This document shows, in pieces, positions 1 through 8,770 of a stretch of 34,017 nt of DNA. The first letter of the stretch is position 1. Each line of letters opens with the position of its first letter. Position numbers and translations under genes: made by a program. The DNA lies in assembly GCA_051819745.1 (NCBI GenBank), contig JBNJGO010000009.1:1-34017 (forward strand), written 5' to 3'. The DNA is from SKGA01 sp051819745 (GTDB lineage: Archaea; Nanobdellota; Nanobdellia; Woesearchaeales; SKGA01). Under the pieces are notes generated by a model. It made no database searches. It was not told the DNA's origin and saw only the letters and a list, made by a program, of their open reading frames with translations.

Positions 1-29
1 AAAAAAAATAAGAAGACGTCAGTCTTCTT
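1..29 (-). terminator. Hairpin plus T-tract downstream of ppdK
   Basis: On the minus strand, downstream of the ppdK stop, AAGAAGAC (10-17) and GTCTTCTT (22-29) form a perfect 8-bp stem with a 4-nt GTCA loop. It is followed by a run of T on the transcript strand (A run at 1-8). A second inverted repeat, ACGCCAA/TTGGCGT, lies at about 33-53. Archaeal terminators usually need only the T-tract, so the hairpin may protect the 3' end instead. The repeats are seen directly; the function is inferred. Confidence 0.6.
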
Positions 30-88
30 TCAACGCCAACTTACGTTTGGCGTCGTGTGTGCACCGGCGCTACGCTTGGTAGCACTAA

Positions 89-2713
89 TTATTCTTCCTT
101 GAGTTTCGCATGCGCTGCCGCGAGTCTTGCTATCGGAACCCTGTAAGGTGAGCAGCTCACATAGTCAAGACCAGTGCGGTGGCAGAACTCTACACTGGAA
201 GGTTCTCCACCGTGTTCTCCACAAATACCGAGTTTTAGCTTGCCATTGACGCTTCGACCCTTCTGCACACCCATCTCAACGAGCTGACCGACACCAGTCT
301 GATCGAGGACTTGAAAAGGGTCAGTGTCAAGAATTCCTTTCTTACGATATTCAGGAACAAATTTACCAACGTCATCACGAGAAAAGCCAAGTGCCATTTG
401 TGTAAGATCGTTTGTTCCAAAACTGAAAAACTCCGCAGATCCAGCAACTTTATCAGCAGTAAGCGCAGCACGAGGAACTTCAATCATAGTACCAATTTTA
501 TATGACACTTCACTGTTATCACCAAGAATATTTTCTGCAGTTTCTTTAACAACAGCTTTTTGATTGTCAAATTCATTAACATTGCCGATAAGAGGAATCA
601 TCACTTCAACTTCAACCTGTTTACCAGTAGAAACGACGTCTTTTGCAGCTTCAAAAATCGCAGAGGACTGCATTTGCGTAATCTCAGGATAAGTAATACC
701 TAAACGACAACCACGATGACCAAGCATAGGATTAACCTCGCCCAACTTTTCAATAAGTTCTTTAACATGAGAAACACTCACTCCCTGCTCGTGTGCCATC
801 TGCTCAATATCTTTATCCTCTTTAGGCATGAACTCGTGAAGCGGAGGATCTAACAATCGAATTGTTATAGGTTTACCATCCATAATTTCAAAGAGTTGCT
901 TGAAATCATCCTTCTGGAACGGTTTGATCTTATCAAGAGCTTTCTTTCGAGCTTCAACAGTTTCGGACAAAATCATTTCCCTAACTGCTTTGATACGATC
1001 ACCTTCAAAGAACATATGCTCTGTCCTGCAAAGACCAATACCCTCAGCTCCAAACTCGACAGCTTTTTTCGCATCACGAGGAGTTTCAGCATTTGTTCTC
1101 ACATTCATCGAACGATGCTTGTCAGCCCAAGCCATTATTTTAGAGAAGGAACCGGAAAGATCAGGATCAACAGTTGGCATTTTTCCTTCAAAAATAACAC
1201 CTTCACCACCATCAAGACTGATAAAATCGCCTTCGTTAAACGTCTTTTCTCCAAAAACCAATGTTTTGCTATGTTCATCAATCTTAGCATCACCACAACC
1301 AGAGATACAACATTTTCCCATACCACGAGCAACAACCGCTGCGTGACTAGTCATACCACCTTTTGCAGTGAGAATTCCTTTTGCAGCATCCATCCCCATG
1401 AGATCTTCAGGACTAGTATCGTTTCTGACAAGAACAACATCTTCGCCATTTTCTTTCATGCTGACAGCAGAATCATTAGAAAATGCAATCTTACCAACCG
1501 CCGCACCGGGACTTGCAGGAAGACCTTTTCCAAGAACATCATGCTTATCTTTAGCAACCTTGTCGAGTTGCTTGTGTAAAAGCTGGTCAAGAGATTTCGC
1601 ATCAACACGCAATACAGCAGTTTTTTCATCAATAAGACCTTCATCAACCATGTCAGCTGCGATTTTTACTGCAGCATGCGCTGTTCGCTTACCATTTCGA
1701 GTTTGAAGCATGAAAAGCTCACCTTCTTGAATAGTGAATTCCATATCTTGCATGTCCTTGTAATGGCTTTCCAGTTTCTTGTAAATATCAACTAATTGCT
1801 TGTACACTTCAGGCATAGTATCATCAAGTGCGGAAATGGGTTTTGGAGTTCGAATTCCTGCAACCACATCTTCCCCTTGGGCATTCATAAGATATTCGCC
1901 GTAAAAGACATTTTCTCCAGTAGAAGGATCTCTCGTGAACGCAACACCAGTTCCACTCGTATCACTCATATTACCAAAGACCATTGCTTGAACATTAACA
2001 GCAGTTCCTTTGAGTCCAACAATATTATTAAGTTGTCTGTAAGCAATCGCTCGATCATTATTCCACGAACCGAAGACCGCGTCAATCGCTTTGAAAAGTT
2101 GTGTCTTAGCATCTTGAGGGAATGGCTCTCCAGTTTCGGTATTGATTAATTCCTTATACTTATCAACCAAAATCTTAAGATCGTCTACAACAAGGTCTTT
2201 ATCATACTCCACACCTTTTGTTTCTTTTACTTGCTCAAGGATTTTTTCAAATTTGCCAGAATGAACACCAAGAACAACATCACCAAACATTTGCATCAAT
2301 CGACGATATGAATCCCACGCAAAACGAGGATTACCAGATTTTTCGGACAATCCCTCAACAACAACATCATTGAGACCGAGATTGAGAATAGTATCCATCA
2401 TACCAGGCATTGATTGCGCAGCACCACTTCGAACAGATAATAATAGCGGTTCTGACTTACTCCCCAACTCAGCAGACATTGCAGATTCGAGCTTGGAAAG
2501 ATGCTTGAGAATTTCATCTTGAGTAGATTCAGGAAGAGAATTATCATTTTCATTGAATTCCTGACAAGTTTCAGTAGAAATAGTGAATCCTGGAGGAACA
2601 GGAACTCCAATAGAAGCCATTTCAGCAAGATTAGCTCCTTTGCCACCTAAAAGTTCTTTCATACTCTTAGAGCCTTCTGTTTGATCATTTCCAAAAAAAT
2701 ATACATGTTTCAT
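89..2713 (-). CDS. ppdK: Pyruvate, phosphate dikinase
   Basis: This enzyme interconverts pyruvate, ATP and phosphate with PEP, AMP and pyrophosphate in the cytoplasm. The 874-residue product has the family's normal length. The N-terminal nucleotide-binding domain shows GGKGANLAEM (about 23-32) and RSGAAQSMPGMMDT. The swivelling domain has GGMTSHAAVVARG with the phosphorylated His near 457. The C-terminal TIM barrel ends with GICGEHGGEP, carrying the active-site Cys near 831. These positions match the characterised enzyme, so it should be active. I chose ATG 2713 (MKHVYFFGND) over an in-frame GTG four codons upstream. The nearest strong TATA-like box on this strand (2801-2816) implies a leader of some 60-70 nt. 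Pyruvate kinase is also in the window, so both PEP/pyruvate directions are encoded. Confidence 0.97.
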   Translation of the reverse strand: MKHVYFFGNDQTEGSKSMKELLGGKGANLAEMASIGVPVPPGFTISTETCQEFNENDNSLPESTQDEILKHLSKLESAMSAELGSKSEPLLLSVRSGAAQSMPGMMDTILNLGLNDVVVEGLSEKSGNPRFAWDSYRRLMQMFGDVVLGVHSGKFEKILEQVKETKGVEYDKDLVVDDLKILVDKYKELINTETGEPFPQDAKTQLFKAIDAVFGSWNNDRAIAYRQLNNIVGLKGTAVNVQAMVFGNMSDTSGTGVAFTRDPSTGENVFYGEYLMNAQGEDVVAGIRTPKPISALDDTMPEVYKQLVDIYKKLESHYKDMQDMEFTIQEGELFMLQTRNGKRTAHAAVKIAADMVDEGLIDEKTAVLRVDAKSLDQLLHKQLDKVAKDKHDVLGKGLPASPGAAVGKIAFSNDSAVSMKENGEDVVLVRNDTSPEDLMGMDAAKGILTAKGGMTSHAAVVARGMGKCCISGCGDAKIDEHSKTLVFGEKTFNEGDFISLDGGEGVIFEGKMPTVDPDLSGSFSKIMAWADKHRSMNVRTNAETPRDAKKAVEFGAEGIGLCRTEHMFFEGDRIKAVREMILSETVEARKKALDKIKPFQKDDFKQLFEIMDGKPITIRLLDPPLHEFMPKEDKDIEQMAHEQGVSVSHVKELIEKLGEVNPMLGHRGCRLGITYPEITQMQSSAIFEAAKDVVSTGKQVEVEVMIPLIGNVNEFDNQKAVVKETAENILGDNSEVSYKIGTMIEVPRAALTADKVAGSAEFFSFGTNDLTQMALGFSRDDVGKFVPEYRKKGILDTDPFQVLDQTGVGQLVEMGVQKGRSVNGKLKLGICGEHGGEPSSVEFCHRTGLDYVSCSPYRVPIARLAAAHAKLKEE

Positions 2714-2725
2714 CAGTCTATACAC

Positions 2726-3077
2726 CCATTAATTTTTTTTCCAACAGCAGTAATTGAAAAACAATTTGTTGTTGAAATGAGACTTGACTATCTATAAGAA
2801 ATTTATATATATTATGGTTATATAGTCGATGATAAACAAAGAATAAAAACACACAAACAACGCACCCACACAATCATCTCCTAACTAGTTACTGTAAATA
2901 GCAAGAATNNNNNNNNNNNNNNNNNNNNNNNNNNNNNNNNNNNNNNNNNNNNNNNNNNNNNNNNNNNNNNNNNNNNNNNNNNNNNNNNNNNNNNNNNNNN
3001 NNNNNNNNAAACACACAAGACCAAACACAAAGATTTAATAAGAAATAAGAATTTTCGAAGGAAGAAAAAAGCTTTAA
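2726..3077. other. Gene-poor spacer containing the scaffold gap
   Basis: Upstream of ppdK there is a TATA-like stretch at 2801-2816 (read on the minus strand), then A/C-rich sequence with no convincing ORF up to the N run. After the gap, 3009-3077 is A-rich and holds a TTTAATAAG box near 3033-3041 that could serve the following plus-strand gene. Nothing else is recognisable. Because of the gap, a further gene may be missing here. Confidence 0.7.
2909..3008. other. Assembly gap of 100 N
   Basis: Exactly 100 consecutive N characters. This is the conventional placeholder for a scaffold join of unknown length, so the two flanks are linked by read-pair or similar evidence rather than by continuous sequence. 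Confidence 0.98.
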
Positions 3078-3089
3078 TTGGCGATTAAT

Positions 3090-3767
3090 ATGGTTAGAAA
3101 AATAGACGAACGAAAAAAAGTCGATAAAAAATTATTATTCACGGTTGCTTTATTAACAGCATTCATTTTTGTTATTGGCATCCTCATAGGAAACGTTACA
3201 ACAGAAAAAAAATTCGAAACACTCACTGACGAATATGAAAATATCAGAGTACAAATGCTAAGCATCGACGTACAAAGCATGATCTTAGAAGATGATATCT
3301 GCAGTCTCTCAAAAAACAACGTTCTCAACAAAGAAGTGCAAGAAGTAGCGAGAAAAGTATCCTTTCTTGAAAATGCTTACGGGTGGGATGATCCGACTGT
3401 CTGGCAAACAAAAGAAAAATTCTTTATTCTTGAACTCAGACACTGGTGGCTGACAAAAAAAGAAATAGAAACATGCGGTCGAGATAAGATTTGGGCATTA
3501 TACTTTTATTCCAACAAAGGAGATTGCCCTAAATGCGAAGAACAAGGAACAGTACTCACTCACTTGCAACAAAAAAACGAAGGTAATTTTACAGTCTACC
3601 ACTTTGATATTAACACAGAAAACCCTGCTGTTGAAACAGTCAAGGAAATATATAATGTCACTGGAGAAGAAGACTTGCCTATAGTCGTTGTTGATGGAAC
3701 AAAATACACTGGTTATCAAAAAATAGCAAAGATGGAACAAATCATCGAAGAACATAAGGATGATTGA
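3090..3767 (+). CDS. Membrane-anchored thioredoxin-fold protein with CPKC motif
   Basis: The 225-residue product has a basic N-terminus, one membrane segment at about 14-34, and a helical, partly coiled linker (40-95). A thioredoxin-like domain follows in the C-terminal half. The redox motif GDCPKCEEQG places the two cysteines at 146 and 149, after a hydrophobic strand (IWALYFYSNKG). DLPIVVVDG carries the cis-proline expected near the active site (P197). The single N-terminal anchor suggests an extracytoplasmic thiol-disulfide role, but orientation and partners are unknown. I chose ATG 3090 rather than TTG 3078. The gene lies right after the scaffold gap and its 3' end nearly touches the convergent gene (8 bp). 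No close named family was recognised beyond the fold. Confidence 0.75.
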   Translation: MVRKIDERKKVDKKLLFTVALLTAFIFVIGILIGNVTTEKKFETLTDEYENIRVQMLSIDVQSMILEDDICSLSKNNVLNKEVQEVARKVSFLENAYGWDDPTVWQTKEKFFILELRHWWLTKKEIETCGRDKIWALYFYSNKGDCPKCEEQGTVLTHLQQKNEGNFTVYHFDINTENPAVETVKEIYNVTGEEDLPIVVVDGTKYTGYQKIAKMEQIIEEHKDD

Positions 3768-3775
3768 TAAGTTAT

Positions 3776-5275
3776 TTAGCGACAATCAAAATCATTGAAG
3801 AGAGTCTTATTAACATCATATATGACAACTTTCCGATTACAATCATCAACAAACACTTTATCCAAATGAATGGCCGAACCATCATAGGTTTTCATCCTCT
3901 CATATTGGTCAGGCAATCCACTTTCGAGGACAAGAACGATCTTTTCAGGTTCGAGAAAGGAAACTAGAGAACAAGAATCATTAATCATCACAGCATCCTC
4001 ACCAAAAAGACCATCAGCACCCATCCAAAAACTTGAAACCTGGTGATTACCATAATACCCATACCAAGGCCAACTATTTGAAACAATACGTTTTCCTTCA
4101 GGAACTGTTTCTTGAATATAATCAATAGAATTTTTGACAGCACCATCATTTTGACAAGTAATACTGTTTGAAAGAGATTCTATAGTAGTATATGTTGAAA
4201 TAAAAGAGAACATAATCAAGACAAATACAACACAAGCGATAACAATACTTCGAAGTAATCTCTTAACTCCAAATTTATTAAGTAAAGAACGAATACGAGT
4301 AATACCAAAAACTTCTAAAAGTACAACCAAAGGCAATATCATCAAAATATATCTGGTAAGTTTGAGCTTGACGACAAAACAATAAAATAACAGATTCAAA
4401 ACAAAAGAAAAAAGCAATAAAAATCTCCAAGAACTTTTTTTCCAAGATGAAAATACCACACCAAACACACCAATACCAAGAAGAACAATCCCAGGAATAG
4501 AAAAGACAGCAAGCATATCTTGTAAAAAAATCAGTGGTGATTGGAAGCTAGTATATGAAGCTATGGCCGATGCTTGAGCGAGAAAATCCCATAAAGGATT
4601 ACCATAAACAATATAATTGTATATCATCCATGGAAGCAAAGCAACGACACTTCCAATAACCAAAAACAACAAAGAACGATAACGTTTTCGAATAATAAAA
4701 ATAGCGAGAAATGGAATTATTGTCAAGATTGTTGAAAAACGAAAAAGAAAAGAAAAAGAAATAAATATCCCTGATAAAAAAAAGAAAAAAGAAGAAAAAG
4801 AGCGAGAAGAAAATCCTCGCAGTAACAAAAACAGTGAAACTAGTAAAAAAGCAAGCGAAGGAATATCAGTATAAATGCGAAAACCCCAAGTCAAAAAAAC
4901 AGAAGATAACGAAAACAACCCTGTAGCAAGAAGATGAATCCACCATTGATCAGAAAATTCCCTAACTATAAGATAAAAAGCAGCGATGGCTAAAAGTGAA
5001 AACAAAATCATGACTGATTTCGCCACAAAAACAGACTGACCCGTAACAGACCAAACGCCTGCTATCACCAATTCTAAATAAGGGAAGCGAAAATCTTCAG
5101 TAAAATGAGAATCAGAAATATGAGATTGTGCATTAGCTAAATAAACAGGTTCATCCCAATAAAGAACTTGAGAATTTTCGGCCAAAGTAAATAATAACAC
5201 CGCAACAATAAGCATAATTAAGATACAACCAATAAGAGAACGATGTTTTAACAACATTTTTTTTGACACAACCAT
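3776..5275 (-). CDS. GT-C family membrane glycosyltransferase (GT39/ArnT-like)
   Basis: This is a polytopic membrane protein of about 499 residues with ten or more hydrophobic segments. In the first extracytoplasmic loop, YWDEPVYLANA carries the Asp-Glu pair (D41, E42) typical of GT-C enzymes that use lipid-phosphate-linked sugars, such as dolichyl-phosphate mannose:protein mannosyltransferases and ArnT. The rest of the membrane region and the C-terminal extracytoplasmic part show no further motif I can name. It starts at ATG 5275, 5 nt after the stop of the DPM1-like gene. The two are therefore likely co-transcribed: the upstream enzyme would make the polyprenyl-phosphate sugar and this one would transfer it to protein or glycan outside the membrane. 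The acceptor is unknown. Confidence 0.82.
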   Translation of the reverse strand: MVVSKKMLLKHRSLIGCILIMLIVAVLLFTLAENSQVLYWDEPVYLANAQSHISDSHFTEDFRFPYLELVIAGVWSVTGQSVFVAKSVMILFSLLAIAAFYLIVREFSDQWWIHLLATGLFSLSSVFLTWGFRIYTDIPSLAFLLVSLFLLLRGFSSRSFSSFFFFLSGIFISFSFLFRFSTILTIIPFLAIFIIRKRYRSLLFLVIGSVVALLPWMIYNYIVYGNPLWDFLAQASAIASYTSFQSPLIFLQDMLAVFSIPGIVLLGIGVFGVVFSSWKKSSWRFLLLFSFVLNLLFYCFVVKLKLTRYILMILPLVVLLEVFGITRIRSLLNKFGVKRLLRSIVIACVVFVLIMFSFISTYTTIESLSNSITCQNDGAVKNSIDYIQETVPEGKRIVSNSWPWYGYYGNHQVSSFWMGADGLFGEDAVMINDSCSLVSFLEPEKIVLVLESGLPDQYERMKTYDGSAIHLDKVFVDDCNRKVVIYDVNKTLFNDFDCR

Positions 5276-5280
5276 CAATA

Positions 5281-6363
5281 TCAAGCCACATTTTTCTTGA
5301 ATGTCCACTTATCATTCATACTAAAATTCACAAGCATTCCAACGAGAATTCCAAAAGCATTAGCAATTATATACCACATACCAACATATTCTGTTAACAC
5401 AAAAAGTATTGACACATTCAAGGCAAGAGCAATTAGAGAAACAAGATTAAATCTCAAAAAGCGACCTGCGAATGAATTTGTATGCCGATTACTTTTCCAC
5501 GTCCAAAAGTTGTTGAGCAGGAAGTTTGTGATAATGGAGGTCTCAACAGCGATAGCTGAAGCGAACAAAAGATACAAACCAACAATTTCTTTGAACAAAA
5601 TAAGAACGGCATAATTGACAAGGACACCAGATGTGCCGACGACTGCGAACTTAAGAAATTTCCGATTACTACAATAAGCTTGTTTAAACAACATCCCAAT
5701 ATATTGAAAAGCTACTTTCAAACTCGCTTTGCTTTCACCAAGTTCTCGAGGTCTAAACATGTAAGGAACTTCTTTTACTTTTGGTTTTTTGTATTTTTGA
5801 CTTGCAAAAAGAAGAGCTAGAAGTATTTTATATCCACTTAAATCCAAATCATTTTTTACTTTTTCATACACTGTTTTTTTAACCAAAAAAAATCCCGACA
5901 TGGGATCGGAAGTCTTAGCTTTAAGAAGCGGACGAGATAATAATGAAAAACTTCGACTGATAAGAAGCCTAGATTTCGACCAATCACTCACCCCACCACC
6001 TTTAATAAAACGACTCGCCACAACAACATCTGAAGATTTTGCTTTATCATACATTCGAGGTATTATTTTTTCATCGTGCTGGCCGTCAGCATCAATAACC
6101 AGAAAATAATCTCCTTTCGCATGGTCAAAACCATCAACAACAGAACGACTCAAACCTTTTTGTTTTCCTTTTCGACGAAGAAAGCGTATATGAGAATCTT
6201 TTTTTGAAGCAGTATCGACAAGTTTCCACGTCTTATCTGGAGAGTCATCATCAGCAACAATAATTTCATATGGGAAATTATTATCAATTGCATCTTGAAT
6301 AGAAGAAATCGTTTGAAGAATAATATCTCGTTCATTAAAAGTAGGTATGATTATTGAAAGCAT
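5281..6363 (-). CDS. Polyprenyl-phosphate mannosyltransferase (DPM1-like GT2) fused to GtrA domain
   Basis: Residues 1-220 form a GT2 glycosyltransferase domain: IIIPTFNERD at the start, ADDDSPDKTW (D38-D40) for nucleotide-sugar binding, and DADGQH (91-96) as the metal-binding DxD-type motif. Residues 225-360 form a GtrA-like membrane domain with four hydrophobic segments, including FAVVGTSGVLVNY and NFSMNDKWTFKK. The expected reaction is transfer of a sugar, probably mannose or glucose, from a nucleotide sugar to polyprenyl phosphate, with GtrA anchoring or helping to flip the product. ATG 6363 was chosen over a codon 8 residues upstream because a CTTTATAAAT box is centred about 27 nt before it, implying a leaderless mRNA. 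It heads an operon with the GT39-like gene. Confidence 0.88.
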   Translation of the reverse strand: MLSIIIPTFNERDIILQTISSIQDAIDNNFPYEIIVADDDSPDKTWKLVDTASKKDSHIRFLRRKGKQKGLSRSVVDGFDHAKGDYFLVIDADGQHDEKIIPRMYDKAKSSDVVVASRFIKGGGVSDWSKSRLLISRSFSLLSRPLLKAKTSDPMSGFFLVKKTVYEKVKNDLDLSGYKILLALLFASQKYKKPKVKEVPYMFRPRELGESKASLKVAFQYIGMLFKQAYCSNRKFLKFAVVGTSGVLVNYAVLILFKEIVGLYLLFASAIAVETSIITNFLLNNFWTWKSNRHTNSFAGRFLRFNLVSLIALALNVSILFVLTEYVGMWYIIANAFGILVGMLVNFSMNDKWTFKKNVA

Positions 6364-6385
6364 ATAGCAAAAAGGAAAAAAAAGC

Positions 6386-6395
6386 ATTTATAAAG
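6386..6395 (-). promoter_or_regulatory. TATA box of the DPM1-GtrA / GT39 operon
   Basis: CTTTATAAAT on the minus strand is centred about 27 nt upstream of ATG 6363. This matches archaeal TATA spacing for transcription starting at the start codon, so it decides the start codon. Confidence 0.7.
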
Positions 6396-6476
6396 TTTGT
6401 TATTGGTTGTTATCAAAAGATATGAATAAATGGAAAAATAAGGATAGATGTGTAATAAGTACTCGATCAAACAACA

Positions 6477-6487
6477 CTTTTATAAAG
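6477..6487 (+). promoter_or_regulatory. TATA box of the processive GT2 gene
   Basis: CTTTTATAAAG is centred about 40 nt before ATG 6523, giving a short leader of roughly 14 nt. It shares the 160-bp divergent spacer with the promoter of the minus-strand glycosyltransferase operon. Confidence 0.65.
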
Positions 6488-6522
6488 AAAACAACACCAA
6501 CATACAGTAGACACTGATAACT

Positions 6523-7776
6523 ATGGATTTCGGAAGCACACTCATTTATGTGACAAGCTTTTTTGGACTGTTTACCACTATCTATTTTCTATTCACATTA
6601 TTTCAAGAAAAAAACGAATGGTGGAAAGGAGACCCTAAAGAATGCAAGCCAGTAACAGTGTGCGTACCTTGCTTTAACGAGGAAAACACTGTTCTCAGGA
6701 CACTCAAATCACTCTCCGAGCTAGAGTACGACAAGGATAAATTAGAGATTATTGTTGTTGATGATGGGAGCACCGATAACACATATGCAATAGCAAAAGA
6801 ATTTGCAGACAAACAAACAGATACAGATATCAAAGTTCTTCAAAAAGAAAATGGTGGAAAATACACGGCATTGAATCTCGCGTTAGAAGTGTGTAGGGGA
6901 GAATTTTTTGGAGCACTCGATGCGGATTCGTATGTCAGCCCAAAATCACTTAAGCGTATCACAAAATATTTTGAAAACAGCAAAGTAACAGCAGTAACTC
7001 CCGCGATGATGATCGGAGAACCAAAATCAGCACTGCAAAAGATTCAAGCTGTAGAATTTTATTTAGGAGTGCTTCTTAGAAAAGTATTCGCTTTAATGGG
7101 AAGCATTCACGTAACACCAGGACCGTTTAGTTTCTTTCGAAAATCATTTTTTGACGAACACGGAGGATATACCAAAGGACACCTGACAGAAGATATTGAA
7201 CTATCACTTCGAATACAATCAAAAGGAGGAATTATAGAAAATGCTCTTGACGGATATGTCTTCACGCTTGGAGAAAATAATTTCAAAGCTCTCAAGAAAC
7301 AACGAACAAGATGGTATTTCGGTTTTCTCAAGAACATGATGGATTACAAACATCTTTTCAGCCCGAAACAAGGAAACCTAGGTGTTTTCATCCTACCAAT
7401 ATCAATCATATCAGTTGTATTATTAATCACATCTGTAATTTACGCACTCATCTCACTTAGCAAAGAAGCAATACATGGAATTACCAACCTGATGGCAATC
7501 AATTTCGACTTATCACAAATGAAGTTATTTAATTTTAAAATGTTCTTTGTTAATACAGAACCATATGTTATTCTAGGAACAATAGGACTTTTTGTAACAC
7601 TCGGATTTATCATTTTTGCAAAACGACTGGCAAAAGAAAAAGCTAAAAAATTCGTTTCATATGTATATTTCTTTTTAGCATACTGGGTATTGTATGGTTA
7701 TTGGTGGGCAGTATCAATCTACCAAGCATTCTTCAAAAAAGACAGGTCATGGGGCCACAAATCAGGTAAGTGCTAA
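6523..7776 (+). CDS. Processive GT2 membrane glycosyltransferase (PgaC/hyaluronan-synthase type)
   Basis: The 417-residue protein begins with a membrane helix (about 8-27), followed by a cytoplasmic GT2 domain and C-terminal membrane helices from about 283 to 405. It carries the full processive-synthase motif set: VVDDGST (D80, D81), DADSY (133-137), TED (222-224, the catalytic base region), and QRTRW (260-264, the acceptor-binding QxxRW). Such enzymes polymerise a sugar from a nucleotide-sugar donor and export the chain through their own membrane channel. The sugar cannot be told from sequence. It is divergently transcribed from the DPM1/GT39 pair, which suggests a small cell-surface glycan locus. 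Confidence 0.9.
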   Translation: MDFGSTLIYVTSFFGLFTTIYFLFTLFQEKNEWWKGDPKECKPVTVCVPCFNEENTVLRTLKSLSELEYDKDKLEIIVVDDGSTDNTYAIAKEFADKQTDTDIKVLQKENGGKYTALNLALEVCRGEFFGALDADSYVSPKSLKRITKYFENSKVTAVTPAMMIGEPKSALQKIQAVEFYLGVLLRKVFALMGSIHVTPGPFSFFRKSFFDEHGGYTKGHLTEDIELSLRIQSKGGIIENALDGYVFTLGENNFKALKKQRTRWYFGFLKNMMDYKHLFSPKQGNLGVFILPISIISVVLLITSVIYALISLSKEAIHGITNLMAINFDLSQMKLFNFKMFFVNTEPYVILGTIGLFVTLGFIIFAKRLAKEKAKKFVSYVYFFLAYWVLYGYWWAVSIYQAFFKKDRSWGHKSGKC

Positions 7777-7866
7777 AAAAAAATTCTGTCAGTTCTAACC
7801 AATATAATCACCGTAAAGACCAAATACACAATAATAAAATACTGATAAAAAATATTAACAAGAAAA

Positions 7867-8673
7867 TTATTTATAAGAATCAAGCGAGGATTTTTCTATA
7901 TGATGTAGTTTTCCAGGAATGACAATACTATGTAAAGGTCCTTTGAAATCAATTTGTTTCAATTCAGAAAAAGTACCTGATAAAATTTTCATATCAGGAT
8001 GACCTAAACGAGCAATACCTACGACAAGAGTATCATCCGAAATAACATTTTCTCCACGATCACGCTCGATGCGCCCAAGCACTTCAAGACCTTCCTTGAC
8101 AGTCATATACCGTGGTTGTTGAGGACGATCGATTCCTCGCTTGATGTCTTCAGGAGAACTCTCAGCAACTTTTATATCAAGAAGACAAAGCGTATGAAGA
8201 CCTGCTTGTTTGTTTTGTTTAATAACATCATAAGGTGTGTGTGGAAGCCAATTATTATCAGGGTAAACAATGCTTGTTGTCTTACCATACTTATATAGTT
8301 CAAGACCAACAACACCAATAGCATTCAAGACTGAAGCATTATATACAGGAACGACAGTAACACCTTCTTTTTTTGCACGAAGCAGTAAATCAGTGTGAGT
8401 TGTCGCGCCAAAAACATCACCAACAACTAAAAGAGCAACATCTTTTTCTTTTGCAGGCTTGATGAGTTTTTCTTCAGCAGATTTTTCAACAAGATCACGA
8501 GAAGCGAAAATAACATCGCGACCATAAAAACCTTTGAGTTCCTGAAGAGAACAATTAAGAATTGAAGTATAATGTTCGAGATAAACGACATCACAATTCT
8601 TGATTATTTCAAGACCTCTAATAGTAACATCTTTATGATCAAACAATCCTAAACCAATGAGATAAAGAGTCAT
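7867..8673 (-). CDS. dph5: Diphthine synthase
   Basis: The 268-residue SAM-dependent methyltransferase methylates the modified histidine precursor of diphthamide on elongation factor 2. It has the tetrapyrrole-methylase-like fold: MTLYLIGLGL at the N-terminus, YLEHYTSIL at 31-39, the signature GDVFGATTHTDL (85-96) and YNASVLNAIG. Length and motif order are as expected for archaeal DphB/Dph5. A TTTATTAAT box (8695-8706 on the minus strand) lies about 27 nt upstream of ATG 8673 and no Shine-Dalgarno is visible, so it is probably a single-gene leaderless unit. Confidence 0.95.
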   Translation of the reverse strand: MTLYLIGLGLFDHKDVTIRGLEIIKNCDVVYLEHYTSILNCSLQELKGFYGRDVIFASRDLVEKSAEEKLIKPAKEKDVALLVVGDVFGATTHTDLLLRAKKEGVTVVPVYNASVLNAIGVVGLELYKYGKTTSIVYPDNNWLPHTPYDVIKQNKQAGLHTLCLLDIKVAESSPEDIKRGIDRPQQPRYMTVKEGLEVLGRIERDRGENVISDDTLVVGIARLGHPDMKILSGTFSELKQIDFKGPLHSIVIPGKLHHIEKSSLDSYK

Positions 8674-8770
8674 GTTTATTATGGGAAGAGAGATAATTAA
8701 TAAATGTTTAGAAAAAAAATAGATTAATTAAGATAAAATAATATTGAAAAAAAGAAGAAGTAAAAAAAAA

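Noticed and set aside
896..1579. A 227-codon open frame on the plus strand opposite ppdK
   Set aside because: It is antisense to a highly conserved, full-length PPDK gene, has no family features, and has the Ser/Thr/Phe-rich look of a reverse-strand shadow.
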